From: a virus
Virus record (IMG/VR): IMGVR_UViG_3300020536_000024
Span: 1 to 35,607 of that record
Strand: one strand, 5' to 3'
DNA: 35,607 bases
Under the pieces are notes generated by a model, which worked only from the letters and a program-made list of their open reading frames with translations, had not been told where the DNA came from and searched no databases. Shown here piece after piece: positions 12,295 to 20,449 of this stretch (positions within the stretch are counted from its first letter, which is position 1; each line of letters opens with the position of its first letter). The position numbers and the translations under genes are program-made.

Positions 12295-14184
12295 ATGACT
12301 TTCAGTAAGAGTAATAACCCCCGCACTCAAAAGACCGTGGAGGCAAAGGCCAAACTTTTGGCGCTAGTTGCCGAGGGCATGGGTGCACCTAGGGCTATGC
12401 AGCAACTGGGGTACAAGGAAGACACCCTAAGAATCTGGCTAATGCGGGATAAGAAGTTTGCCCGTGATTTGGAAGATGCCAAGGCTGATGCCAAAAATAA
12501 GTCCACCATCTCCCTTGGAGTGGCAAAGGACGAGATTTCTTTTTCCCAGTTCTCAGATGTATTTTTGGGGCAAAAGGTCTTTGAACACCATCAAGACTGG
12601 ATTGACCTCCTTGAGGGGGAAGAACCCTCTTGGCTCCATGATTCTATGATTTATGAGCCTGGCGACCAGAATCGCCTATTGGTTAACGTACCACCTGAGC
12701 ATGCTAAATCTACCGTGGTAACCGTTAACTACTCAACTTACCGTATCGCCCTCAATCCGAATGTGCGTATCATTGTGGTCAGTAAGACCCTTAACAAGGC
12801 ACGAGAGTTCGTGTATGCGATTAAGCAAAGACTGTCCCACCCACGCTGGCTGAAGTTACAAACAGCCTATGGACCAGAGGGCGGTTGGAAACAAGATGCT
12901 GATACCTGGAAGGTAGACACCGTTTACCTTGGGGGCGATGCGAGAGATTCATCCGAAAAGGACCCAACTATCCAAGCACTTGGTATGGGTGGTCAGATTT
13001 ACGGTGCACGTGCTGACCTAATTATCTTGGACGACTGCATTACAACTGCTAACGCCCATGAGTGGGACAAGCAGATTAACTGGTTACAAAAAGAAGTTAT
13101 TACCCGTTTGGGTAAAAACGGCAAGTTGCTGATTGTAGGGACACGAATTGCGGCGAATGATTTTTACAAGGAACTCCGTAACCCTAAGCATTGGTCTAAT
13201 GGTAAGTGCCCTTTTACTTACATGGCAATGCCTGCGGTATTGGAGTTTAGGAAGAAGCCAGAAGACTGGGTAACTCTTTGGCCTAAGTCCGACCATCCGT
13301 GGGATGGAGACGAGGACGAACTACCCGATGAGCAAGGGCTATTTCCTAAGTGGGATGGACCATCTTTGTTCAAGCGCCGTGGCGAAGTAACTCCTAGTAC
13401 TTGGGCTTTGGTTTATCAGCAGGAGGATGTCGAAGAAGATTCCATCTTCCCACCCGCCCTGGTTCAGGCTTGTGTCAAAGGTACACGTAGACGAGGTCCG
13501 TTAAAACCAGGCGCGGTGGGACATCCGACCAGTGTCGAAGGTTATACAGTTGTTGGATTTGACCCTGCTATGGGCAGAGGCCATGCTGCATTTGTAGCGA
13601 TGACCTATAACCGAATAGACGGAAAAATGTATGTGCTGGACTGTGAGAACATGTCCGACCCAACACCACAAAAGATTCGTGCGATGATTGAAGAATTTGT
13701 TATCAAGTATAACCCTAATGAGTTGCGTGTTGAAATTAACGCACACCAGAAAGCCTATGAACTTGATACTGATTTGCGTCAATGGCTGTCGCAATACGGC
13801 TGTAGTTTAAAGCCGCACTTCACACAGAAGAACAAATGGGATACCTCACATGGTGTTGCATCTATGTCAACCATGCTAGGCACTATGCACGATGGAGTAT
13901 TCCAGAAGAACAACACAATTGAATTTCCCTCCTCTGAAGGTTCAGAAGGAGTGAAGGCGTTAATTCAACAACTGATTACGTGGAAGCCTGAGACCAAAGG
14001 CAAGACTGACTGCGTAATGGCCATGTGGTTTGCGTTCCTACGCTGCCGTGAGTTGATGCAACAAAGCACAGTTATCTCACGATACGCAGATAATCGTTGG
14101 GCAACCCGTGCACAACTAGCAAAACGCGGAACAGTAAACCTAGACCTTGCGCTGCAAGAACAGTGGCAAGAGCAATTCGGATAA
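12295..14184 (+). CDS. terL: Terminase large subunit with N-terminal HTH domain
   Basis: A 629-residue DNA-packaging motor. ATPase: atypical Walker A VPPEHAKST at 132-140 and Walker B LIILDD at 242-247, with a coupling VGTR strand at 281-284. RNase-H-like nuclease: GFDPAMGRGHAAF from 421 (D423), VEIN (E480) and TDCVMAMWFAF (D572). The first 65 residues (LLALVAEGMGAPRAMQQLGY then LRIWLMRDKKFARDLEDA) resemble the HTH of phage small terminase subunits rather than the usual TerL start. No separate small-terminase gene is seen nearby, so DNA recognition may be built into this chain. AGGA lies 7 bases before ATG 12295. First gene of the late operon. Confidence 0.93.
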   Translation: MTFSKSNNPRTQKTVEAKAKLLALVAEGMGAPRAMQQLGYKEDTLRIWLMRDKKFARDLEDAKADAKNKSTISLGVAKDEISFSQFSDVFLGQKVFEHHQDWIDLLEGEEPSWLHDSMIYEPGDQNRLLVNVPPEHAKSTVVTVNYSTYRIALNPNVRIIVVSKTLNKAREFVYAIKQRLSHPRWLKLQTAYGPEGGWKQDADTWKVDTVYLGGDARDSSEKDPTIQALGMGGQIYGARADLIILDDCITTANAHEWDKQINWLQKEVITRLGKNGKLLIVGTRIAANDFYKELRNPKHWSNGKCPFTYMAMPAVLEFRKKPEDWVTLWPKSDHPWDGDEDELPDEQGLFPKWDGPSLFKRRGEVTPSTWALVYQQEDVEEDSIFPPALVQACVKGTRRRGPLKPGAVGHPTSVEGYTVVGFDPAMGRGHAAFVAMTYNRIDGKMYVLDCENMSDPTPQKIRAMIEEFVIKYNPNELRVEINAHQKAYELDTDLRQWLSQYGCSLKPHFTQKNKWDTSHGVASMSTMLGTMHDGVFQKNNTIEFPSSEGSEGVKALIQQLITWKPETKGKTDCVMAMWFAFLRCRELMQQSTVISRYADNRWATRAQLAKRGTVNLDLALQEQWQEQFG

Positions 14185-14192
14185 GGACCAAC

Positions 14193-14564
14193 ATGGCTAA
14201 CGTAATAAAAGTATTAAATAAAGCAATGCGTGGAAAGAAAAACTCTAAAGGGCTTAAAGCAACCAATTATAAAGATATAGAAAAACTTACTACTGGTAAG
14301 GCAAAATCTATAACACGCAATACTAAAGTAAAAGAATCTGGTGTACTTACTGGTAAAGGTAAAAATAAGAACTGGGCAAAAGAAACCAATAAAAAAACTT
14401 TGCCTACTTCAACAACGTCACGCCGTGCTACTTTAAAAGAAGTAAAAATTATTAGTGGCCTTGAAAAACATCCACTTGTTCGTAATGCTGGTAATGCATC
14501 CTCTGAGGCCAAGTATCGCGTTATGCGCGGAAGACCAGTACCTGTAAAGAAAAAAGGTAAGTAA
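14193..14564 (+). CDS. Lysine-rich basic protein 1
   Basis: 123 residues from ATG 14193, chosen because AAGGA lies 5 bases upstream; the frame extends back into terL but has no other RBS. Strongly basic (K-T-S-G rich), low complexity. N-terminus MANVIKVLNKAMRGKK and C-terminus VPVKKKGK are shared in form with the following genes, indicating paralogy. Likely a DNA-binding, histone-tail-like protein that might be packaged with or condense the genome. No enzymatic motif. Confidence 0.7.
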   Translation: MANVIKVLNKAMRGKKNSKGLKATNYKDIEKLTTGKAKSITRNTKVKESGVLTGKGKNKNWAKETNKKTLPTSTTSRRATLKEVKIISGLEKHPLVRNAGNASSEAKYRVMRGRPVPVKKKGK

Positions 14565-14565
14565 T

Positions 14566-14946
14566 ATGGCTAACATAGCAAAAATTATAGGTAAAGTAGT
14601 TAAGGGTTCAAAAACAAAAAAAGTTGCACCTAAAGTTGCTAAAGACGCAGCAGCAAAAAAAGCCACACGAATTAACGCTGCTGCAGCAAAGGGTAGAACT
14701 ATAGGTTCACCAGTTGCATGGAGAAATTCAAAAGGAAAACTTAAAGTTACAGAATATATGACTGGCAAGCCAGTTAAGGGCAGTATGAGAAATATTAAAG
14801 ATACTGCTCAGTTAACTGAATACAATGCTGGGTCTTCTAAAAAAATTACATCTCTTAAGTATCCTTCTAAAGATTTAAGAAGCATAAACAGCAGAACTAA
14901 AAAACCAACTACTCCAAAAGTACCTGTAAAGAAAAAGGCTAAGTAA
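14566..14946 (+). CDS. Lysine-rich basic protein 2
   Basis: 126 residues. MANIAKIIGKVVKGSKTKK at the start, Ala/Lys-rich (KDAAAKKA), VPVKKKAK at the end. An 18-base stretch near its 3' end (14919-14936) is identical to one near the end of the previous gene (14537-14554), supporting tandem duplication. The middle has a less basic GSPVAWRNSKGKLKVTEYMTGKPV segment, perhaps a small folded part. Confidence 0.7.
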   Translation: MANIAKIIGKVVKGSKTKKVAPKVAKDAAAKKATRINAAAAKGRTIGSPVAWRNSKGKLKVTEYMTGKPVKGSMRNIKDTAQLTEYNAGSSKKITSLKYPSKDLRSINSRTKKPTTPKVPVKKKAK

Positions 14947-14947
14947 C

Positions 14948-15211
14948 ATGGCTAAGACTTCTAATCGTACTGATATCCCAAAAATTAAAAAACAAAAACC
15001 TCTACCAGGTACTGCTGGTAAAGTGGCAAAGTTTTCTAATGACTGGATTATGCCCCAGAATGCAACCGATGTTGCTATGTATTTAGTTCCTTATGGAAAG
15101 ATTGCAAAGGCTACAGGCAAGGCTGTAAAGAAAGTTGTTAAGTCTACTAAAGCAGTTAAGGCTTCTACTACCACTAAAAAGGTAACACCACGCAAGAGGA
15201 AGATGTTTTAA
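14948..15211 (+). CDS. Lysine-rich basic protein 3
   Basis: 87 residues. A short central segment NDWIMPQNATDVAMYLVPYGKIA is followed by an Ala/Lys/Val/Thr-rich tail ending PRKRKMF. The tail resembles H1-type or bacterial HU-like lysine tails in composition. It follows protein 2 by one base; its RBS is formed by the Lys/Gly codons of the upstream gene. Confidence 0.65.
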   Translation: MAKTSNRTDIPKIKKQKPLPGTAGKVAKFSNDWIMPQNATDVAMYLVPYGKIAKATGKAVKKVVKSTKAVKASTTTKKVTPRKRKMF

Positions 15212-15215
15212 TACA

Positions 15216-15776
15216 ATGGCAAATCCAATTAAAATTATTAAAAAGGTAGCATCTTCCCGTGCCACTAAAGACAAGCAAATTATTGCACGTTCTGTAGATT
15301 TAAAGAACACACCTAACATGACCATTAAACAAGCCAAGGTTATGAAGAAGGGCACTAAGCAACTTGCTAAAACAACTAAGCGAATTGCTAAGCAAAGCAG
15401 CAAAAAAGGTTCTTATGGTTCAACAACCGTTGGTGAGTCAAATGCATTCAAAAAAAGAATGGGTCTTGATAAAGGCTTTGGCGGAGTAGATGTAAAAAAC
15501 TTTCCAGCATTGAGTACTCCATCACTAGGTGGATTACGCAAAGGTGTTCCTGACAATATGACTCTTAATCAGTTAGATAGATTAGATGCTATTCGTCAGG
15601 CAGAAAGAGCAAAGGCATATGCTGCTGCATACCGCACAGCAAAGCGCGAAGTAAAAGGTATGAAAAAGGCAACTCAATCTAAAACTACAAGAGTTGTTAA
15701 GAAAACAGCAGTAGCAAGTGCCGCAGCGGGTGGCGCTGGAGCAGCGGTAGTTGCTTCTAAGAAAAAGAAAAAGTAA
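15216..15776 (+). CDS. Lysine-rich basic protein 4
   Basis: 186 residues. MANPIKIIKKVASS start matches proteins 1 and 2. Central segment around residues 75-115 (MGLDKGFGGVDVKNFPALSTPSLGGLRKGVPDN) is not basic and may fold or bind another virion protein. It is followed by a helical Ala/Arg/Lys region and an Ala-Gly-rich AAAGGAGAAVVASKKKKK end. AGAGGAAG upstream. Confidence 0.65.
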   Translation: MANPIKIIKKVASSRATKDKQIIARSVDLKNTPNMTIKQAKVMKKGTKQLAKTTKRIAKQSSKKGSYGSTTVGESNAFKKRMGLDKGFGGVDVKNFPALSTPSLGGLRKGVPDNMTLNQLDRLDAIRQAERAKAYAAAYRTAKREVKGMKKATQSKTTRVVKKTAVASAAAGGAGAAVVASKKKKK

Positions 15777-15788
15777 AGGAAAAATAAA

Positions 15789-16265
15789 ATGCCATTAAAG
15801 AAAATTGTAACAAAGGCAGGTAAGGCAGTTGTAAGCAGCATTCAGGGAAAAAAGGCTGGTCAACAATATGCGGCTGATGCAGCAAAGAAAGCAGTAGCAG
15901 CCAAGGTAAGCAAGGCAAAGAAAGCATCAGCAAAGAAGAGTGCCAAAGCAACTGCACGTGGACTAAAGGCAGCACAAGGACCATCATTGGCTCCTAAGGG
16001 ATACGTGCCAGATACCACAGGTCGTAACGCAGTTAAAAAGATGATGGAAGATGTCAAGGTAACTAAAGACGGCAAGAAGTATTATGGCGAGTACTACATG
16101 ACCGCTGCTGATATTGCAAAACTTGTAAGCATGAGACGCTCTACACGAGAAGTTCCAAACTTTACAGGTGCAGTTAAGTTGACAGAAAACGTTGTTTCAA
16201 AGTCAGGTCGCAAGGCTAACACTCCAAAGTTAATTAAGAAGGCCGCTAAGAAGAAGGCTAAGTAA
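15789..16265 (+). CDS. Lysine-rich basic protein 5
   Basis: 158 residues. The first 65 are almost entirely Ala/Lys/Ser (AKKAVAAKVSKAKKASAKK), very like histone H1 tails. A folded-looking segment follows (YYGEYYMTAADIAKLVSMRRSTREVPNFTGAVKL, about 100-133) and the end is KKAAKKKAK. AAAGGA precedes the ATG. Probably nucleic-acid-binding. Confidence 0.7.
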   Translation: MPLKKIVTKAGKAVVSSIQGKKAGQQYAADAAKKAVAAKVSKAKKASAKKSAKATARGLKAAQGPSLAPKGYVPDTTGRNAVKKMMEDVKVTKDGKKYYGEYYMTAADIAKLVSMRRSTREVPNFTGAVKLTENVVSKSGRKANTPKLIKKAAKKKAK

Positions 16266-16267
16266 TT

Positions 16268-16528
16268 ATGATTGCAAAAAAGAAGGCGGGTTCGCCACAA
16301 ATGCGCATAGTTAGACCTACTGCTAAGCCAGTACCTATGCCAACGCGTAAGCCTAATCGTGCACCTGGACAAGCAACACCAGTGCCTATGCCTACAAGAG
16401 AAGGCAACTATGGTAAGCCAAGAATTAAGCAACGGCCAATGCCATCTGGTCCTAAAAAGTCTGGAACTTCAGGACCTGCAAAGCCATCAAGAATGAAGCG
16501 TTTACCCGCAAGACGGAAGATGATTTAA
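16268..16528 (+). CDS. Basic Pro-rich protein 6
   Basis: 86 residues, Lys/Arg/Pro-rich. The sequence PVPMPTR occurs twice (about 21-27 and 38-44), a short tandem repeat. C-terminus RMKRLPARRKMI resembles the KMF/KMI ends of neighbours. Likely disordered, DNA- or capsid-binding. Confidence 0.6.
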   Translation: MIAKKKAGSPQMRIVRPTAKPVPMPTRKPNRAPGQATPVPMPTREGNYGKPRIKQRPMPSGPKKSGTSGPAKPSRMKRLPARRKMI

Positions 16529-16541
16529 CAAAGGAGCAGAG

Positions 16542-17423
16542 ATGCCAGCACCACTAGCAGCAGGAGTAGTAGCGGCAATAGCCCGTGCTGCCATCTCTAA
16601 TGCAGCAAAAAAACGCCTTATGCAGGCTGCTGCAAAAAAAGTTACACAAAAAGATATTAAATCTCTTATCCGTACTGAGATGCAAACTGGTGCACCTAGA
16701 CTAGGTCGCGCTAGTCGTAGACCAGATGTGGCTAATCCACCTAAGCGTGTAGTAGAACGCAGAGGTAGCACTGGTTCTGTTCGCCCACCAAAAGTAGACC
16801 CTGCTAAAGAGATTTATAATCTTTACAGAAAAAAGCCTGATACCAGAACCGTAACTCGGTCAGCACAAAAAGAACGTGTTACACCAGCAGATGTTATTGC
16901 AAGACGTGGTGCTGAAAAAGCAGCCCGCACTGCACGTGCAAGCGCAAGACCTGCGCCACGTAAAAAGGCTGAACCTGTTACTCCACCAGTACGACCAGGA
17001 GCAGCAAAAGCATCTTTAAAGCGTGAAGCCCGTGCTATGCGCGATAAAAGAAAGCGCGAGATTGCGGCGCAAAAGCGTTTGATTGCTAAGTCTCAAAAGG
17101 CTAAAGAAGCAATTATTAGAAAGAAAGCAATTAGAGATGCGGCAGAAGACCCAAGAAATACTCTTGTTCCGCGTCAACCAACAATTGCATCACGTGAACC
17201 AGCACGTAATTCAGATGCACCATTAAAGAATGAACTAAGTAATATTAAAAAGATTATTGCTGAAATGAACAAGGCTCAAAGAGATGCGTTCAAACAGAAT
17301 GATGATATTGCAGATGCATTTTTTAGAAGGTACGGTTTAGGCGTAACAGATATAAGCAAAAAAGAAGCAGCCAATATAGCAAAGAAAGCATCTGCTTATC
17401 TTGCAAAAAAAGGAATTAAATAA
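16542..17423 (+). CDS. Arg/Lys-rich protein 7
   Basis: 293 residues, the largest of the series. Starts with an Ala-rich helix (MPAPLAAGVVAAIARAAISNAAKKR), continues as a long Arg/Lys/Ala-rich disordered or helical chain, and ends in helices (NELSNIKKIIAEMNKAQRDAF, about 225-245). Excellent RBS (AAAGGAG). It overlaps the portal ATG by one base, so it may be a head-assembly or portal-associated DNA-binding protein rather than a simple histone mimic. Confidence 0.65.
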   Translation: MPAPLAAGVVAAIARAAISNAAKKRLMQAAAKKVTQKDIKSLIRTEMQTGAPRLGRASRRPDVANPPKRVVERRGSTGSVRPPKVDPAKEIYNLYRKKPDTRTVTRSAQKERVTPADVIARRGAEKAARTARASARPAPRKKAEPVTPPVRPGAAKASLKREARAMRDKRKREIAAQKRLIAKSQKAKEAIIRKKAIRDAAEDPRNTLVPRQPTIASREPARNSDAPLKNELSNIKKIIAEMNKAQRDAFKQNDDIADAFFRRYGLGVTDISKKEAANIAKKASAYLAKKGIK

Positions 17424-19162
17424 TGCTAACTGATAAGCAAATTTTTGCACGTGTTGCGTCTTTAAAAGACCGTAGTCGTGAACGCGATAGTCGCCATCAA
17501 GATGTACTACTAGTTCGTCAAGGTTTAATTTCTAATGTATACCCTGAGTTTTTTCCAGAAGGTGTAGAGGCTAACGTAGTTGCTAACTTTGTTGACATTG
17601 TAGCCCGTGACCTATCTGAAGTTATGGCTCCACTACCAGCAGTTAACTGCTCAGTAGTTAGCCAAACTAAAGACCGTGCTCGTAAAGCAGCAGATAATCG
17701 CACCCGCATTGCTGCTAACTATCTTTACAACTCTGAGTTGCAAGTACAGATGTACACAGGTGCTGACTGGTACATTACATTTGGGTTTGTTCCGTTCATT
17801 ATTGAACTGGACACTGAAGCAAAGTTGCCGCGTATTCGCGTAGAAAGTCCTGTCGGGGCGTATCCTGAGTTTGACCGCTACGGACGCTGCGTTGCTTTTG
17901 CTAAGCGTTATGCTATGCCACTGGCTGAATTGATTTCTCAGTTCCCAGAGCATACTGACGTTTTGCTTGGTCGTGACGGATATGACCAAGACATGAATAA
18001 TAGAGTTGAGATTGTTCGTTACTACGACCAGTATCAATCTATTATCTTTGTTCCAGACCGTCAGAACCTAGTTATCTCCCGTGCTAAGAATCCTATTGGC
18101 AAGATGATGGTTGTAGTCGCAAAGCGACCAACCGTTGATGGTGAGATGCGTGGACAGTTTGATGATGTACTAGGCATTCAGTTGCTTCGCAATAGATTCG
18201 CATTACTTGCGATGGAAGCAACAGAGAAGGCTGTGCAAGCACCACTGATTGTCCCTGACGATGTGAACGAGTTCCAATTCGGTGGAGACGGAGTTATCCG
18301 TACTAAGAACCCAGCAGGTGTTCGCCGAGTTGAACTACCAGTATCTGGCTCATTGTTTAATGAGCAAGCAGTTCTACAAAACGAACTGCGTACTGGAACA
18401 CGCTACCCTGAATCACGTACTGGAAATATTGATGCTTCAATTATTACTGGTCAAGGCGTGCAAGCCCTTATGGGTGGATTTGACACACAAGTTAAATCAG
18501 CGCAGGCTATCTTTGCATCTACACTTAAGAGTGTAATTTCACTTTGCTTTGAAGTAGATGAGAAAATCTTTAATGAGCAAAAAGCAATTCGTGGTATTGA
18601 TTCTGGTAGCCCTTATGCAATTGAGTATTTACCATCAAAGGACATTAAGGGAGACTACTCTGCTGATGTTCGTTATGGAATGCTGGCTGGTCTTAACCCA
18701 GCACAGGGACTTATTTTTATGTTGCAAGCCCTTGGTGGTAAATTAATCTCTAAGGACTTAGCACAGCGTGAATTACCATTTGGAGTTAACGTAACTCAGG
18801 AGCAAGAAAAGATTGAAGTTGAAGAAATGCGTAATGCTCTTATTTCATCTTTGAATGCTTCAGCACAAGCAATTCCACAACTTATTGCTAATGGCGGAGA
18901 CCCAACTACAATCGTTAAGAAGATTGCAGAAGTTATCCGTATGCGCCAAAAGGGCACTCAGATTGAGGACGCAATCAATGAAGTGTTCGCTCCAGAATTA
19001 CCACCTGCTGGGGAAGCACCTATGGTTGAGCAACCGTCCCCTGCTCCCGCCGCTCCTCCAGCAGGTGGCGCTCAACCTCCACAAGGATTACAAAGTTTAC
19101 TTTCCAGCCTAACGATGGGTGGAACAGCAAACGCTTCGGCACGAACCGTAACTCAAAGATAA
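17423..19162 (+). CDS. Portal protein
   Basis: 579 residues. Alpha-rich N-terminus, a central region of beta strands including WYITFGFVPFIIEL, then VESPVGAYPEFDRYGRCVAF (the portal wing), a helical stem with NRFALLAMEATEKAVQAP, and a C-terminal Pro/Ala/Gln tail. Size and position after terminase and before capsid genes fit the portal ring at the unique capsid vertex through which DNA is pumped. The C-terminal 60 residues are low-complexity (PSPAPAAPPAGGAQPP). No protease or other fusion is seen. Confidence 0.85.
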   Translation: MLTDKQIFARVASLKDRSRERDSRHQDVLLVRQGLISNVYPEFFPEGVEANVVANFVDIVARDLSEVMAPLPAVNCSVVSQTKDRARKAADNRTRIAANYLYNSELQVQMYTGADWYITFGFVPFIIELDTEAKLPRIRVESPVGAYPEFDRYGRCVAFAKRYAMPLAELISQFPEHTDVLLGRDGYDQDMNNRVEIVRYYDQYQSIIFVPDRQNLVISRAKNPIGKMMVVVAKRPTVDGEMRGQFDDVLGIQLLRNRFALLAMEATEKAVQAPLIVPDDVNEFQFGGDGVIRTKNPAGVRRVELPVSGSLFNEQAVLQNELRTGTRYPESRTGNIDASIITGQGVQALMGGFDTQVKSAQAIFASTLKSVISLCFEVDEKIFNEQKAIRGIDSGSPYAIEYLPSKDIKGDYSADVRYGMLAGLNPAQGLIFMLQALGGKLISKDLAQRELPFGVNVTQEQEKIEVEEMRNALISSLNASAQAIPQLIANGGDPTTIVKKIAEVIRMRQKGTQIEDAINEVFAPELPPAGEAPMVEQPSPAPAAPPAGGAQPPQGLQSLLSSLTMGGTANASARTVTQR

Positions 19163-19176
19163 CTAGGTAGGGGACA

Positions 19177-19746
19177 ATGACAACACTTGCTGCTTATCAA
19201 GGAGATGGCTGGTCTGTAATCGGTTGCGATTCTAGAGCATCTGATGATAATGGTCGTCCTATGACGATTGCTACTCACAAGATTATCGAGAACAACGGAT
19301 ATTTAATTGCAGGTTCTGGTGCTAGTCGTGGTTCTAACATCCTTCACTTTGGATGGAAACCACCTAAGCCAACTAAGTTAGAAAACTTAGATTTGTTTAT
19401 GACACAAAAGTTTATACCTGCTATGCGTAAAGTATTTATTGATGCAGGTTATGACATGAAAGAAGATGGCGATGCAGCAGCGCAGGATTCAGATTTTATT
19501 ATCAGCATACATGGAGTTATTTATCCTGTCTTTGAAGATTATTCTTGGGACCGTGATATCCGTGGTATCTATTATGGTGGGAGCGGTGGCGATGTTGCTT
19601 TGGGAGTTATGGAGGCTTTACATATTGATAAAGCGAAAACTCCAGAACAAGCGGAAAAAATAATTCGCAGAGCCATTGAAGTAGCGTGCATGTGGGATAT
19701 TCACACAAGTGCACCAATTATTACAAAGATTCAGTACGCAAAATGA
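19177..19746 (+). CDS. Proteasome/HslV-like Ntn-hydrolase
   Basis: 189 residues. After Met the chain begins T2-T3-L-A-A-Y, then GC-D18-S-R at 16-20 and H-K35-I at 34-36, matching Thr1, Asp17 and Lys33 of proteasome beta / HslV peptidases. GSGA (51-54), YGGSGGDVALGVMEAL (about 132-147) and AEKIIRRAIEVACMWDIHTSAPI complete the family pattern. There is no propeptide: initiator Met removal would free the catalytic Thr. It lies directly after the portal gene, where tailed phages usually encode the prohead maturation protease. A capsid-maturation or virion-cleavage role is an attractive inference; degradation of host proteins is the alternative. Good RBS (AGGTAGGGG). Confidence 0.8.
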   Translation: MTTLAAYQGDGWSVIGCDSRASDDNGRPMTIATHKIIENNGYLIAGSGASRGSNILHFGWKPPKPTKLENLDLFMTQKFIPAMRKVFIDAGYDMKEDGDAAAQDSDFIISIHGVIYPVFEDYSWDRDIRGIYYGGSGGDVALGVMEALHIDKAKTPEQAEKIIRRAIEVACMWDIHTSAPIITKIQYAK

Positions 19747-20015
19747 GTGAGAGATTCAGGGAGAAAATAGAGCAAGCATTAAAAGTTCTAATAGAGGAAG
19801 ACCCTGATGGGTCTAACTTTATCTGCGCTAACTGGTTAATAATTACAGAATGGGCAGACTATGATGGAACTCGTTACTTGCATACGGAAGTGTCAGAAGC
19901 AATGACACCCTGGAATGCCGAAGGCATGATGCGTCTGGCTAAGGAATACAATAAAGATTCCTTTGGCCAACCAGCAGAAGTTGAAGATGAATTGGAAGAC
20001 GAAGGAGATGAATAA
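19743..20015 (+). CDS. Small acidic protein after the Ntn-hydrolase
   Basis: 90 residues from ATG 19743, which overlaps the Ntn-hydrolase stop (ATGA). It has a central WLIITEWADYDGTRYLHTEVSEAMTPWNAEGMM block and an acidic tail (EDELEDEGDE). Resembles small phage head-module proteins of unknown role. Coupling suggests it may be a partner, inhibitor or substrate of the hydrolase. Confidence 0.6.
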   Translation: MSERFREKIEQALKVLIEEDPDGSNFICANWLIITEWADYDGTRYLHTEVSEAMTPWNAEGMMRLAKEYNKDSFGQPAEVEDELEDEGDE

Positions 20016-20449
20016 TGGCAGTACAAGGTGGATACCGTGCACCGTCTAACCCAGCACCAGTTTCAGGCCCTGGCGCTCTTTCTCAGCGCACTGACGGGGG
20101 ACCAACACAAGGTGCTAGATACATTCCAGGACTCCCATACGGACAAGGACAGCAAACCTACTCAAACCAAGTAGCAGCACCAATGGCTGGCAACAGCATG
20201 GGCGCTAACGCTATGGGCAATTCAGGATTAGTTCAGATGGAAATGCCAACAGAGTTAATGGCTGCTACTACACGTCCTAATGAACCTATTTCATCTGGTG
20301 TAGATATTGGTGAAGGACCAGGAAGTGAAGTAATGAACCTTCCTACAACTACTGAACCAATTTCTGTAACTATGCGTAAGATTGCACAGTTTGACCCAAC
20401 TGGAGAAGCCGAACTTATTTATTCAACCCTTGCTGAATATGGGTACTAA
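20015..20449 (+). CDS. Conserved actinophage head-module protein
   Basis: 144 residues beginning MAVQGGYRAPSNPAPVSGPGALSQRTDGGPTQGARYIPGLPYG, a Gly/Pro/Gln-rich disordered segment recurrent in actinobacteriophage proteins next to the portal. It ends with a short folded segment (VTMRKIAQFDPTGEAELIYSTLAEYG). Its ATG and stop each overlap neighbouring genes by one base. Structural or scaffold-accessory role inferred. Confidence 0.65.
   Translation: MAVQGGYRAPSNPAPVSGPGALSQRTDGGPTQGARYIPGLPYGQGQQTYSNQVAAPMAGNSMGANAMGNSGLVQMEMPTELMAATTRPNEPISSGVDIGEGPGSEVMNLPTTTEPISVTMRKIAQFDPTGEAELIYSTLAEYGY

Noticed and set aside
14097-14192. Upstream extension of basic protein 1 into terL
   Set aside because: No RBS at the earlier ATG; AAGGA lies just before ATG 14193.
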